Positions 17,328 to 24,917 of a stretch of DNA of 64,000 nt are shown here, in pieces. Source of the DNA: JAABPW01 sp037132275 (lineage in GTDB: Bacteria; Verrucomicrobiota; Kiritimatiellia; CAIKKV01; CAITUY01); the NCBI GenBank assembly GCA_037132275.1, contig JBAXPK010000007.1, forward strand, positions 1 through 64,000. Reading direction: 5' to 3'. How positions within the stretch are numbered: position 1 is the first letter of the stretch; each line of letters opens with the position of its first letter. The notes beneath the pieces were generated by a model. The model worked only from the letters and a program-made list of their open reading frames with translations. It ran no database searches and was not told where the DNA came from. Position numbers and translations under genes: made by a program.

Positions 17328-18340
17328 TGGCACACCAGTATGTGGAACGGCGGAGTGCGTGCGCCGTCGGCGAGACGTTTTTTGGCGACCCGGTTGTCTC
17401 TTTTTTGTATTCACGGATCCGTGAGGAGTCAGGGTGGTTGTACCGGGCGCTGACCTCATCCCGGCTGACCAACCTGCTGGGGATATTGCAGTTCGATGTC
17501 CGTCCCCGCGATCCCGCCCGTATGCGTTGGCGGCTGGCATCGGCGTGTGGAGTGGACTTTTCGGAATGTGCCGACCCGTTGGAGACTCTCGATACGGCGC
17601 GCAAGGTCTTTGAGCGCAAGATTCGCTATTGGGAGTGCAGGCCCATGGATCCCGATCCCGGGGCGATCGTATCCCCTTCGGATGCCCGTCTCTTGGTGGG
17701 TTCGTTCCAAAAGGTTTCCGGTTTGTTGCTCAAAGAAAAATTCTTCCGCTTCGAGGAATTGTTGGGCGATGATAAACTCGGCTGGCAGGAATCGTTCCGC
17801 GGCGGGGATTATGCCGTGTTACGACTGACGCCCGACAAGTACCATCGCAACCATGCGCCCGTGACCGGGGTGGTGAGGGATATCTACGAAGTGGACGGGG
17901 TCTTCCAGTCCTGCCACCCCGCTGTCGTCATTGCCCAGGCCACGCCCTATTCCAAGAACCGGCGGACGGTTACGATCATTGACACCGATGTGCCGGGCGG
18001 AACACAAGCCGGGCTGGTGGCGATGGTCGAGGTGGTGGCGCTGATGATTGGCGAGATTGTGCAGTATTACTGTCAGGAGCGATACGATGCCCCCTTGGCA
18101 GTGTATAAAGGATTGCACCTCTTGCGAGGATGCCCAAAGAGTCTGTTCCGCCCCGGCAGTTCCACGGTTGTGCTGGTGTTTCAACCGGGGCGCATCCGGT
18201 TTAGCGAGGATCTTGTGGCAAACCTCCGGCGTACCGATGTGAGGAGTTGTTACAGCGATGGAGAAGGAGGCGCCGTGGTGGAAACCGATGTGGCAGTCAG
18301 GTCAACCATTGCCCGCGTCGTTCCGGGAGGCCAGGCATGA
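17324..18340 (+). CDS. Phosphatidylserine decarboxylase-like protein
   Basis: 338 aa. PSD enzymes cut themselves to form a pyruvoyl group and turn phosphatidylserine into phosphatidylethanolamine at the inner membrane. The triad is traceable: Asp120 in SPSD, His174 in RLTPDKYHRNHAPVTG, and the self-cleavage serine at 279/280 in PGSSTVVLVF. Spacing Asp-His-Ser (54 and about 105) is close to that of the Escherichia coli enzyme. The site reads G-S-S-T rather than L-G-S-T. The N-terminal 100 residues look family-specific. Coupled by 4-nt overlaps to the unknown protein upstream and the Lgt-like gene downstream, which suggests a dedicated rather than housekeeping role; no pssA is near. Confidence 0.85.
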   Translation: MMAHQYVERRSACAVGETFFGDPVVSFLYSRIREESGWLYRALTSSRLTNLLGILQFDVRPRDPARMRWRLASACGVDFSECADPLETLDTARKVFERKIRYWECRPMDPDPGAIVSPSDARLLVGSFQKVSGLLLKEKFFRFEELLGDDKLGWQESFRGGDYAVLRLTPDKYHRNHAPVTGVVRDIYEVDGVFQSCHPAVVIAQATPYSKNRRTVTIIDTDVPGGTQAGLVAMVEVVALMIGEIVQYYCQERYDAPLAVYKGLHLLRGCPKSLFRPGSSTVVLVFQPGRIRFSEDLVANLRRTDVRSCYSDGEGGAVVETDVAVRSTIARVVPGGQA

Positions 18341-19440
18341 GCGCCGCCATCGTCGTGGGAATCATGACGCTCTGCCTCGGGGTATTGTTTTTCTGGGCGT
18401 TTCGCGTCCTGCCCGGCGAGCCGTGGCAAATTCTGGCGGTATGGCCGCGCCAGAAGGAGCCTGATGGCACATGGCGCGGTACGAACCTGACTTACTATGG
18501 TCTATTCAATGGTCTAGGATTGGCGGTGGCGGTGGCGGTGACGGTGTTTCTGCTGGGAACCATGCGAATGCCGCTGCCCTATGTGGCGTGGTGTGTCTTT
18601 GTTCTCCTGGCGGTCACGGTTCCTGCTTCCAAAATTGTCAATCGCATGGTGGAGGGACATTGGCACGGGTTCACCATTGGAGGGGCCTCATTCGTCGGGA
18701 TGGTGGCGGGCCCCTGGTTGGTCTGGGGTATTTCCCGCCTGACTCTGTCAGCGGAGGAAGGGGCGATGGCGACGGTGTCTGTGATGGGTGCCATAGCGTG
18801 TGCCTATGCGTTGGGTGAAGGCATCGGGCGGTTAGCCTGCATCAGTTTCGGCTGTTGTTACGGGCGACCGCTGGCGGACTGTCCAGCCTGGCTTTCAAAA
18901 TTATTCACTCACGGGGCTTTTGTCTTTGAGGGACGCTTAAAAAAATCCTCTTACGAACACAGGTATGAAGGCAAACGCCTGATTCCTGTGCAGGCCCTGA
19001 CCGCCATCATCTCCAGCATGGCCGGGCTCGTCGGCATGGCGGTATTCCTGGGCGGGCATCCGGTTCTAGCCTATGTGATGCCGGTTGTCGCTACGCAGGT
19101 GTGGAGGTTTGTGTCGGAATTCCTGCGGGCGGATTACCGGGGGGCGGGGCGGATTACTGCCTACCAGGGCATGGCCCTTGCGGGAGCGGCCTATACGGTG
19201 GCGCTTGGCCTTCTGTGGTCCGGCACGCTGGCGCTTACTCCCGATGTGGCTCGCGGCCTGGCGTTGCTATGGACTCCTGGCGCGATTCTATTAATTGAAG
19301 CCGTCGCCCTCTTTGTTGCCATTCGCATGGGCCTCAGTACAGTCACAACGGCCAGAATTCATTTCGGCCTCAGGCAGGATGGCGTGCCACCCGTGTCCCC
19401 TGCCTTGCGAACATCTGACGGCTCGCTAACTCAGGACTAA
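18337..19440 (+). CDS. Lgt-like (prolipoprotein diacylglyceryl transferase family) membrane protein
   Basis: 367 aa from ATG 18337 (ATGA overlap). About eight hydrophobic helices. Lgt-type landmarks occur in order: GIGRLACISFGCCYGRP (162-178), where Lgt has GR-G-N-F-E-GR, RLIPVQALTA (214-223), where Lgt has H-P-S-Q-L-Y-E, and RFVSEFLRADYRG (257-269), like the Lgt R-F-EF-R-D motif. The Asn-Phe of the first motif and His-Pro of the second are changed, so this is a paralogue, not the housekeeping lipoprotein enzyme. A lipid-headgroup or diacylglyceryl transfer role with the PSD-like partner is inference. Confidence 0.75.
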   Translation: MSAAIVVGIMTLCLGVLFFWAFRVLPGEPWQILAVWPRQKEPDGTWRGTNLTYYGLFNGLGLAVAVAVTVFLLGTMRMPLPYVAWCVFVLLAVTVPASKIVNRMVEGHWHGFTIGGASFVGMVAGPWLVWGISRLTLSAEEGAMATVSVMGAIACAYALGEGIGRLACISFGCCYGRPLADCPAWLSKLFTHGAFVFEGRLKKSSYEHRYEGKRLIPVQALTAIISSMAGLVGMAVFLGGHPVLAYVMPVVATQVWRFVSEFLRADYRGAGRITAYQGMALAGAAYTVALGLLWSGTLALTPDVARGLALLWTPGAILLIEAVALFVAIRMGLSTVTTARIHFGLRQDGVPPVSPALRTSDGSLTQD

Positions 19441-19459
19441 TCTTTCTGCGGCATAGTCC
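19434..19459. promoter_or_regulatory. Dyad element GGACTA-N14-TAGTCC (copy 2 of 3)
   Basis: Overlaps the stop codon of the Lgt-like gene and lies 32 nt before ATG 19492. The interior ATCTTTCTGCGGCA differs from copy 3 by one base. The outermost pair is G-C here, A-T in copy 3 and T-A in copy 1. Confidence 0.65.
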
Positions 19460-19491
19460 GCTGATCTATGGCCGGTTCCCATAACCCTATC

Positions 19492-20220
19492 ATGTCGGCG
19501 GGAGTCCTTCTCCTGACTCTCTGCCTCCTTCCTGTCCACGCGGCCCATCCTCGCTTCTCTATCCCATCCCCAATCGCGCAGCCCTCTCCACTCACGAATA
19601 GGCCATCATTAATACCTTCCCCTTCCTTCTCTCGCTATTCCATCATCCTGACCCGGATGCCATTTGGAAACGAGGCGCCCTCTGTCGCCACTGCGGCCCG
19701 GGCCGAGGCCGCGGACATTCCGGCTGAAAGTTTCTCCAAGACCCTTACGCTGTGCGCGATTACCCGAAGCCATGACACCGGCAAAGTCCAGGTTGGGCTT
19801 GTGGACCATGAGACCCGAAAAAGTTACTTCCTTGGCGAGGGTGATAAAGAAGATGGCCTGGAACTGAAGGAGGCCGATTATGTGGAGGAGAAGGCGTTAC
19901 TCGCGATGGGGGAGAAGGAAGTGTGGTTGACGATGAAGGCGGGGGCGATGAAGACCCCTACGGGTGTCCGCAATCCATTCGGTTTTGAGAGCGCAACGTC
20001 TTCTCCACCGCCAAGCCCCGATGAGTCCGGAACCATGACCTTAGCGGCTATGAGCGGGGAGGCGGAGCCTGCCGCCGACAGTTTTAAGAAGCTCGTTATG
20101 AGTTCTCAAATGGAACTGCTTCGCGCCCGTGGCGCCAAGGGCCCGCCCTTGCCCATGGCCCTCACGCCAGAAATGGATGATCAACTCGTCAAGGAAGGCG
20201 TCCTCGCCCAGACGGAGTAG
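19492..20220 (+). CDS. Secreted protein with possible GspC/PilP-like region
   Basis: 242 aa from ATG 19492, or 250 aa from 19468. Signal peptide ending PVHAA, then a Pro/Ser-rich linker with RYSIILTRMPFG, a conserved-looking string. Residues about 80-145 (FSKTLTLCAITRSHDTGKVQVGLVD and onward, ending VWLTM) have the small-beta pattern of the homology region that GspC/PilP proteins use to contact a secretin. The C-terminus is Pro/Met-rich and charged. No other secretion gene is nearby, so the link is tentative. The gene is bracketed by two dyad elements. Confidence 0.6.
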   Translation: MSAGVLLLTLCLLPVHAAHPRFSIPSPIAQPSPLTNRPSLIPSPSFSRYSIILTRMPFGNEAPSVATAARAEAADIPAESFSKTLTLCAITRSHDTGKVQVGLVDHETRKSYFLGEGDKEDGLELKEADYVEEKALLAMGEKEVWLTMKAGAMKTPTGVRNPFGFESATSSPPPSPDESGTMTLAAMSGEAEPAADSFKKLVMSSQMELLRARGAKGPPLPMALTPEMDDQLVKEGVLAQTE

Positions 20221-20283
20221 GACAGAACGACATGGCGGGCGAGTATGAGCGCCCTTACAAAGTTCTGACCGCAGACTAATTCG

Positions 20284-20309
20284 AGACTAATCATTCTGCG
20301 GCATAGTCT
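20284..20309. promoter_or_regulatory. Dyad element AGACTA-N14-TAGTCT (copy 3 of 3)
   Basis: Lies 51 nt before the PhoB-type regulator. Interior ATCATTCTGCGGCA. A second inverted repeat overlaps it: CCGCAGA at 20269-20275 with TCTGCGG at 20295-20301, so two mutually exclusive pairings are possible on RNA. Confidence 0.65.
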
Positions 20310-20360
20310 GACCCAGATTATATCCCGGGCGCTGTTCCCGTTCGCAGGGACGACTATTCT

Positions 20361-21059
20361 ATGGCTGTTGCTCAGAAACATATACTGATTGTTGAAGACG
20401 AGGATGATATCCTTGAGTTGGAGCGCTACAATCTGACGCGGGAGGGCTTCAGCGTGGCCGCAGTTTCGCGCGGCGAGGATACCCTCAAGGCGGTGACCCA
20501 GAAGAGGCCGGATCTCATTCTCCTGGATCTCATGCTGCCGGGTATGAACGGGCTTGAAGTGTGCCAGAAACTCAAAGCAGATCCCTCAACCGCCGACATC
20601 CCGATCATCATGGTCACAGCCAAAGGCGAGGAATCGGACATCATTGTGGGGCTGGAACTCGGGGCGGACGATTATGTGAACAAGCCCTTCAGCATCAAAG
20701 TGCTCATTTCCCGCATCCGTGTTGCGCTGCGCCGTCAGCCGATCAAAGCTTATGACCAGAAGCATGGCCTGCGGGTCGGTGACGTGGAGATCAATCCCAG
20801 CCGTTTTCAGGTGAAGATCAAGGGAAAACCCATTGTGGGGCTCACGGTGACAGAGTTCCACCTGCTTCACTTTCTTGCCAGCCGTTCAGGCCGTGTCATG
20901 AACCGGCAACAGATCCTGGATGCTGTGCGCGGTGAGGATATTGCCGTGACTGAGCGGGCGGTGGATGTCCAGATGGTCGGCTTACGCAAGAAGCTCGGCT
21001 CCGCCGCAGATTACATTGAGGCCGTGCGTGGAGTGGGATACCGCTTCAGGGACGGCTGA
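20361..21059 (+). CDS. OmpR/PhoB-type response regulator
   Basis: 232 aa, typical length. Receiver domain (1-120) with acidic pair at 12-13, phosphoacceptor Asp56 in LILLDLMLPG, and the conserved Lys in NKPF. A winged-helix DNA-binding domain follows (about 130-230) with LTVTEFHLLHFLASRSGRV and RKKLG, then VRGVGYRF, the normal OmpR-family ending. PhoB is the nearest functional type. No histidine kinase gene is adjacent; the only kinase in the window is the hybrid protein at 43027. A dyad element precedes it and may mark autoregulation. Confidence 0.9.
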   Translation: MAVAQKHILIVEDEDDILELERYNLTREGFSVAAVSRGEDTLKAVTQKRPDLILLDLMLPGMNGLEVCQKLKADPSTADIPIIMVTAKGEESDIIVGLELGADDYVNKPFSIKVLISRIRVALRRQPIKAYDQKHGLRVGDVEINPSRFQVKIKGKPIVGLTVTEFHLLHFLASRSGRVMNRQQILDAVRGEDIAVTERAVDVQMVGLRKKLGSAADYIEAVRGVGYRFRDG

Positions 21060-21419
21060 GTCCTGCTGTGACCCTGTCGATGGCCCGCTGATCGCGCCTC
21101 CACACCTCCTTAAAACACGTTTTCCACCCTTTCGGTGTCTCCGTAAGACTAATTGAAAAAAACGGAAGCTCTAATTCACTCCAAACGCTCATTTTTCATG
21201 ATGCTGATGTTTTCAAAGGCTTAGGAGGTGCGCGAAGTCGGTCGGCATGGTCGGCAACAAGGCGCGGCAAGAAAGAACAGAGAAGGAGGTGAACACGAGA
21301 AAAGACGGGGATGGAATACGGAAGAAGGCGTGAGTCGATAACCAGTAAGATAGCATTTAACTTGAGCAAGATCATAAACGGAAAAGTTAAGACTAAAGAA
21401 ACAAACAGGAATAAAAAGA
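21060..21419. other. 360-nt intergenic region before the beta-helix protein gene
   Basis: No gene is evident apart from a 28-codon frame without support. It contains two purine-rich AGGAGG-like stretches (about 21222 and 21284) and an A-rich 3' part with AGACTAATTG at 21147. It probably carries the promoter and leader of the TonB-uptake locus. No Pho-box repeat with the usual 11-bp spacing was found. Confidence 0.5.
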
Positions 21420-23504
21420 ATGAAGAAGAATCAAAAAACTAAAATATTAGGACTGATGTCCGCTGCGGCGTTATCGCTCGGCATGCAGCAGGCCGGGGCC
21501 GCCGACGTCACAGTGTCGGCCGATATTACTGCGAATACAACGTGGTCGAGCAATAACGTGTACAAATTGGATCGCCTGATCTTCGTCAAGAACGGGGCGA
21601 CCTTGACCATCCAACCTGGGACGGTTGTCCGCGGATTGCCGATCGGCCCCGTGCCACAGCAACCGGGAACGTTGCTCATCGCGCGCGGTTCGAAGATCAA
21701 TGCCCAGGGCACGGCGGCGAACCCGATCGTGTTCACGGACCAGTATGACAACAATGTCGGGTCAAATCCCGGAAGCGTTGTCAATGGTAATGACTATGGC
21801 GCGCTGAACAACCAACTCACCGGGCAGTGGGGTGGCTTGATTCTCGCGGGCAAGTCCTACATTGCCTGGGACGGGATGGACAGTGTTGGCGTCTACACGC
21901 CGGACGGTACGGTCGCCACAGCGATCGAAGGTCTGAGCAGCACGAGCGACATCAACTACGGCGGTAACAACGACCTCGACAACAGCGGCGTCTTAAACTA
22001 CGTCTCGGTTCGTTATGGTGGTTACATCCTCGGGTCGTCGAAGGAAATCAACGGTATTACCTGCTGCGGCGTGGGCCGTGGTACAACGTTGGATCATCTC
22101 GACGTCTACAACACCAAGGACGACAATATCGAGTTCTTCGGCGGCACAGTCGGCATGAAGCACTTGATTGCCTGGGGTGGTAATGACGACGGGATTGACA
22201 CCGACACCGGCTGGCGCGGCAAGATCCAGTTCGCGATGGTGGTTCAGGGTTACAACACCTTGGTGGGCCCTGCCCCCCAGGCTCCTGACTCCGGCGACAA
22301 AGGGTTGGAGTGGGACGGTGCGGGCGACAGCACGGGGTTCAATGACGATCCCCAGTCCTGTGGCACGATGTTCAACTTCACGCTCGTCGGCATGGGCTCG
22401 AACTCCATGGACCAGGCGAACACCGCCTTCAACCTGCGCGACAACGCGGGTGGACGGTTGTACAACGGCCTTGTTCTGGATTTCGGTGGCGGTTGCACCC
22501 TGATCGAGGGTAACACCAACTCCTGGCCTCTTGGCGCAAACTGCTCGGCGATGAAACTGTTCCAGGACTATGCCCAGGACAGCTACTTCACCAGCGGCAC
22601 GAACAAGCAGGGCGTGGCTCTGACCTACAAGCCGGCCAATATCAACTACATCGGCTATCCCGATGCCATCGCCGGGTCCAAGAAGATGGAATTCAAGAAG
22701 ATTGCGTTCTGGAACATGGGCATCCCTCATTCCATCGGTATGAATGCCGGGTTCGACACCACTGCCGGCAAACTGCTGTGCGGGTCGGACAATGGTCGTT
22801 TCTCAACCCATGAACACTTCGGTTTCTACCCGGACAATACGGGTTATGACATCGTCGCGGCGGGCAACGCAGGCGGCAATACGGTTGAAGCAGCTCTTCC
22901 GATCCAGTACTACGAGCGGGACGCTGTCGCGGCCACATTCCAGCCGACGTTCCGTTCGGGTGCTCACCCCTACACCAACGTCAAGTTGATTGACCCCCGC
23001 GTCACCACCAACCTTATGACCAAGGGTATCATGCCTCCGGCCGACGGATTCTTCACCCCTGTGAACTTCCTTGGCGCAATGGGCACGAAGAACTGGGCGG
23101 GTCCGTGGAGCACGGCGTGGCGCTTGGGTGGTTTTGTGACCAACGGCGTGCCTACCGGCGACGAAACCGGTATCGTGCCTAAGATCACCAAGACCGGCTC
23201 GGGTTCCACCGGCAAGGTGAACATCTCGCTGGCCAACGACTCTTATCTGGGGACGCAGGCGGACTTCTGGCTGATTGCAGCCAAGGGAACCACCTACTAC
23301 CACTACAACTTGGCCAACAACAAGTGGGTGTTAGGTCTCAATCCCACCTATCAGGGGGCCTTGATCGACCTGGGTGTGACCCCGATGTCGATGACGTACC
23401 TGCCCACAGGCAGCTACACGGTGTACTTCGGTGTGGATCTGGTCAAAGATGGCGCTCTCCAGTTGGACAGCCTGTCTGTCGCGGCCGTGACCTACACGCG
23501 GTAA
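21420..23504 (+). CDS. Secreted parallel beta-helix protein heading the TonB uptake locus
   Basis: 694 aa with a Sec signal peptide ending QQAGAA. Repeating beta-helix rungs run through residues 30-480, including VFVKNGATLTIQPGT-like turns, GQWGGLILAGKSYIAW and NTKDDNIEFFGGTVGMKHLIAWGG. Such proteins occur in other Gram-negatives beside TonB receptors and are often misnamed transporters. The last 107 residues are the module shared with the protein at 3-2390 (GVTPM, YFGVD, DGALQLD). It is closed by a terminator at 23531. The role may be surface binding of the TonB substrate or a structural surface layer (inference). Confidence 0.82.
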   Translation: MKKNQKTKILGLMSAAALSLGMQQAGAADVTVSADITANTTWSSNNVYKLDRLIFVKNGATLTIQPGTVVRGLPIGPVPQQPGTLLIARGSKINAQGTAANPIVFTDQYDNNVGSNPGSVVNGNDYGALNNQLTGQWGGLILAGKSYIAWDGMDSVGVYTPDGTVATAIEGLSSTSDINYGGNNDLDNSGVLNYVSVRYGGYILGSSKEINGITCCGVGRGTTLDHLDVYNTKDDNIEFFGGTVGMKHLIAWGGNDDGIDTDTGWRGKIQFAMVVQGYNTLVGPAPQAPDSGDKGLEWDGAGDSTGFNDDPQSCGTMFNFTLVGMGSNSMDQANTAFNLRDNAGGRLYNGLVLDFGGGCTLIEGNTNSWPLGANCSAMKLFQDYAQDSYFTSGTNKQGVALTYKPANINYIGYPDAIAGSKKMEFKKIAFWNMGIPHSIGMNAGFDTTAGKLLCGSDNGRFSTHEHFGFYPDNTGYDIVAAGNAGGNTVEAALPIQYYERDAVAATFQPTFRSGAHPYTNVKLIDPRVTTNLMTKGIMPPADGFFTPVNFLGAMGTKNWAGPWSTAWRLGGFVTNGVPTGDETGIVPKITKTGSGSTGKVNISLANDSYLGTQADFWLIAAKGTTYYHYNLANNKWVLGLNPTYQGALIDLGVTPMSMTYLPTGSYTVYFGVDLVKDGALQLDSLSVAAVTYTR
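23181..23504 (+). other. Shared C-terminal module (copy 2)
   Basis: Counterpart of 2028-2390: DFWLIAA, HYN with NNKW, NPTYQGAL, LGVTPM, LPTGSYTVYFGVD, KDGALQLD. About one third of positions match the first copy, spread along the whole module. Confidence 0.75.
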
Positions 23505-23530
23505 TCCCTTTGCATAGTATATGAAGGAGG

Positions 23531-23565
23531 CTGGCAGCAGGGGTGACCCTGCTGCCAGTTTTTTT
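23531..23565 (+). terminator. Intrinsic terminator after the beta-helix protein gene
   Basis: A perfect 12-bp stem (23531-23542 with 23547-23558) with loop GTGA is followed by seven T. It separates the beta-helix gene from the TPR/TonB operon, or allows only partial read-through. Confidence 0.92.
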
Positions 23566-23687
23566 GTCTACAAAAGGGTGGGAGGGCGTCGTGATATAAA
23601 GAATGCAAACCCAAAACACACACGGGTTTAATATCAGGCTAACAATCGGAACCTATAATCACGCCTTTAATCAAAGGAACACATCTC

Positions 23688-24917
23688 ATGACAAACAGAT
23701 TTTGGGCACAAACCAACATCTTCACAACACTGGCGATCACAAGCGGCCTTATGCTGGCATTAGCCGGAGGATGCAAGCCGTCTGAGCCGTCTCTTCCAAC
23801 TTCAAGAAACGCAGGACAGGCCGGACCCCTCGGATATGGCTGGGTTTTCGCGTGTGCGATCACCAATGATGAGATAGACCTGAGTGACCGCTGTCTGGCC
23901 CAGAAAGCGGTGGCTCTTGCCTATCTAGCCGAAGGTAATGTCGAAATGGCCCAGGCGTGTGCGTTGCAGATCGAGGATTACAGCCGGGGAATGGTACTCG
24001 CCGCCATCGCGGAGTGGCTTGTCGCGCATAACGAGTCTGAGAAGGCCGAGGCATTGCTTCCGGCGCTGGAAGCCAGTGGATTTGTGGCGAAGGATTGGCA
24101 GCGTGAGTACATTGGTTCGGCCATCATACGGGTTCAAGCCCTATTGGGTAAGGAGCAAGTAGTGGTCAAGAACGCCGCAAAATTCAGCGACCACTCCCGT
24201 CTTGGGGGTGATGTCGCGGCGAGTCTGGCACTCGTGCTGGCGCGAACTGGCCGCGTGGATGAAGCCACGGGCATTCTCGGAAATCTGACGCAGACGAACG
24301 GGCTTAATACCGCAGATTCAAGCGTGAAAGGGTACTTGGATATGGCCGCGTTGGGGCGACTTGACCGGGGTGCGGTGACGCAGGCGCTCGTCAAGGCCTG
24401 GGAAGCGGCGGGAACCATCCGGCCGCCCCGGCGGTGGGATCTGCAGTTAGAGGTGATTGATGCCATGACCAAACAGGGGATGTCCAAGGACGCCCTCGAA
24501 CATCTTGCCCTGACATCCTCCAACATCACGATCGCCGTTAAACTTCCCCCGGAGGTTCACTCCGCGATGCTCTGCCAGTGCGCGCTGTTATGGAAAAAAC
24601 TGGGGCAACCACAGAACGGTGAGGCTCTGCGCGGCGAGGCAGAAAAAGCCATTGCTCGAAAAATGGAAGTGATCTTCCAGCCCGGTGCCTACGCGATCAT
24701 CGCAACGATGTACGCCGAAGCCGGCGATCTAGCACAGGCCAGAACGTGGTATGGCCGCGCCCTGGACGTGGCCGCCGGTCTTGAGAACCGCCGACCCAGG
24801 GCCCAGGCTGGCGTGGAAGTGTGTGAGTCGTTGGCAAGACATAAAGAGGTTATTGATGCGGGCATCCAAAAGAGGCTTGAACGCCTCAACGGGACATTTG
24901 ATGTCGCGCAACCCTAA
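23688..24917 (+). CDS. TPR-like lipoprotein
   Basis: 409 aa; lipobox ALAGGC near residue 28 predicts a lipid-anchored protein. The body is all-alpha with degenerate tetratricopeptide-type helix pairs (for example ALAYLAEGNVEMAQACALQI and MYAEAGDLAQARTWYGRAL). The C-terminal 17 nt overlap the TonB receptor gene, implying translational coupling. Likely a periplasmic partner of the receptor or of the energising complex. Confidence 0.78.
   Translation: MTNRFWAQTNIFTTLAITSGLMLALAGGCKPSEPSLPTSRNAGQAGPLGYGWVFACAITNDEIDLSDRCLAQKAVALAYLAEGNVEMAQACALQIEDYSRGMVLAAIAEWLVAHNESEKAEALLPALEASGFVAKDWQREYIGSAIIRVQALLGKEQVVVKNAAKFSDHSRLGGDVAASLALVLARTGRVDEATGILGNLTQTNGLNTADSSVKGYLDMAALGRLDRGAVTQALVKAWEAAGTIRPPRRWDLQLEVIDAMTKQGMSKDALEHLALTSSNITIAVKLPPEVHSAMLCQCALLWKKLGQPQNGEALRGEAEKAIARKMEVIFQPGAYAIIATMYAEAGDLAQARTWYGRALDVAAGLENRRPRAQAGVEVCESLARHKEVIDAGIQKRLERLNGTFDVAQP

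Noticed and set aside
21060..21419. Pho box upstream of the beta-helix/TonB locus
   Set aside because: TTTTCA occurs twice near 21190-21215 but 17 nt apart, not the 11-nt spacing of PhoB repeats.
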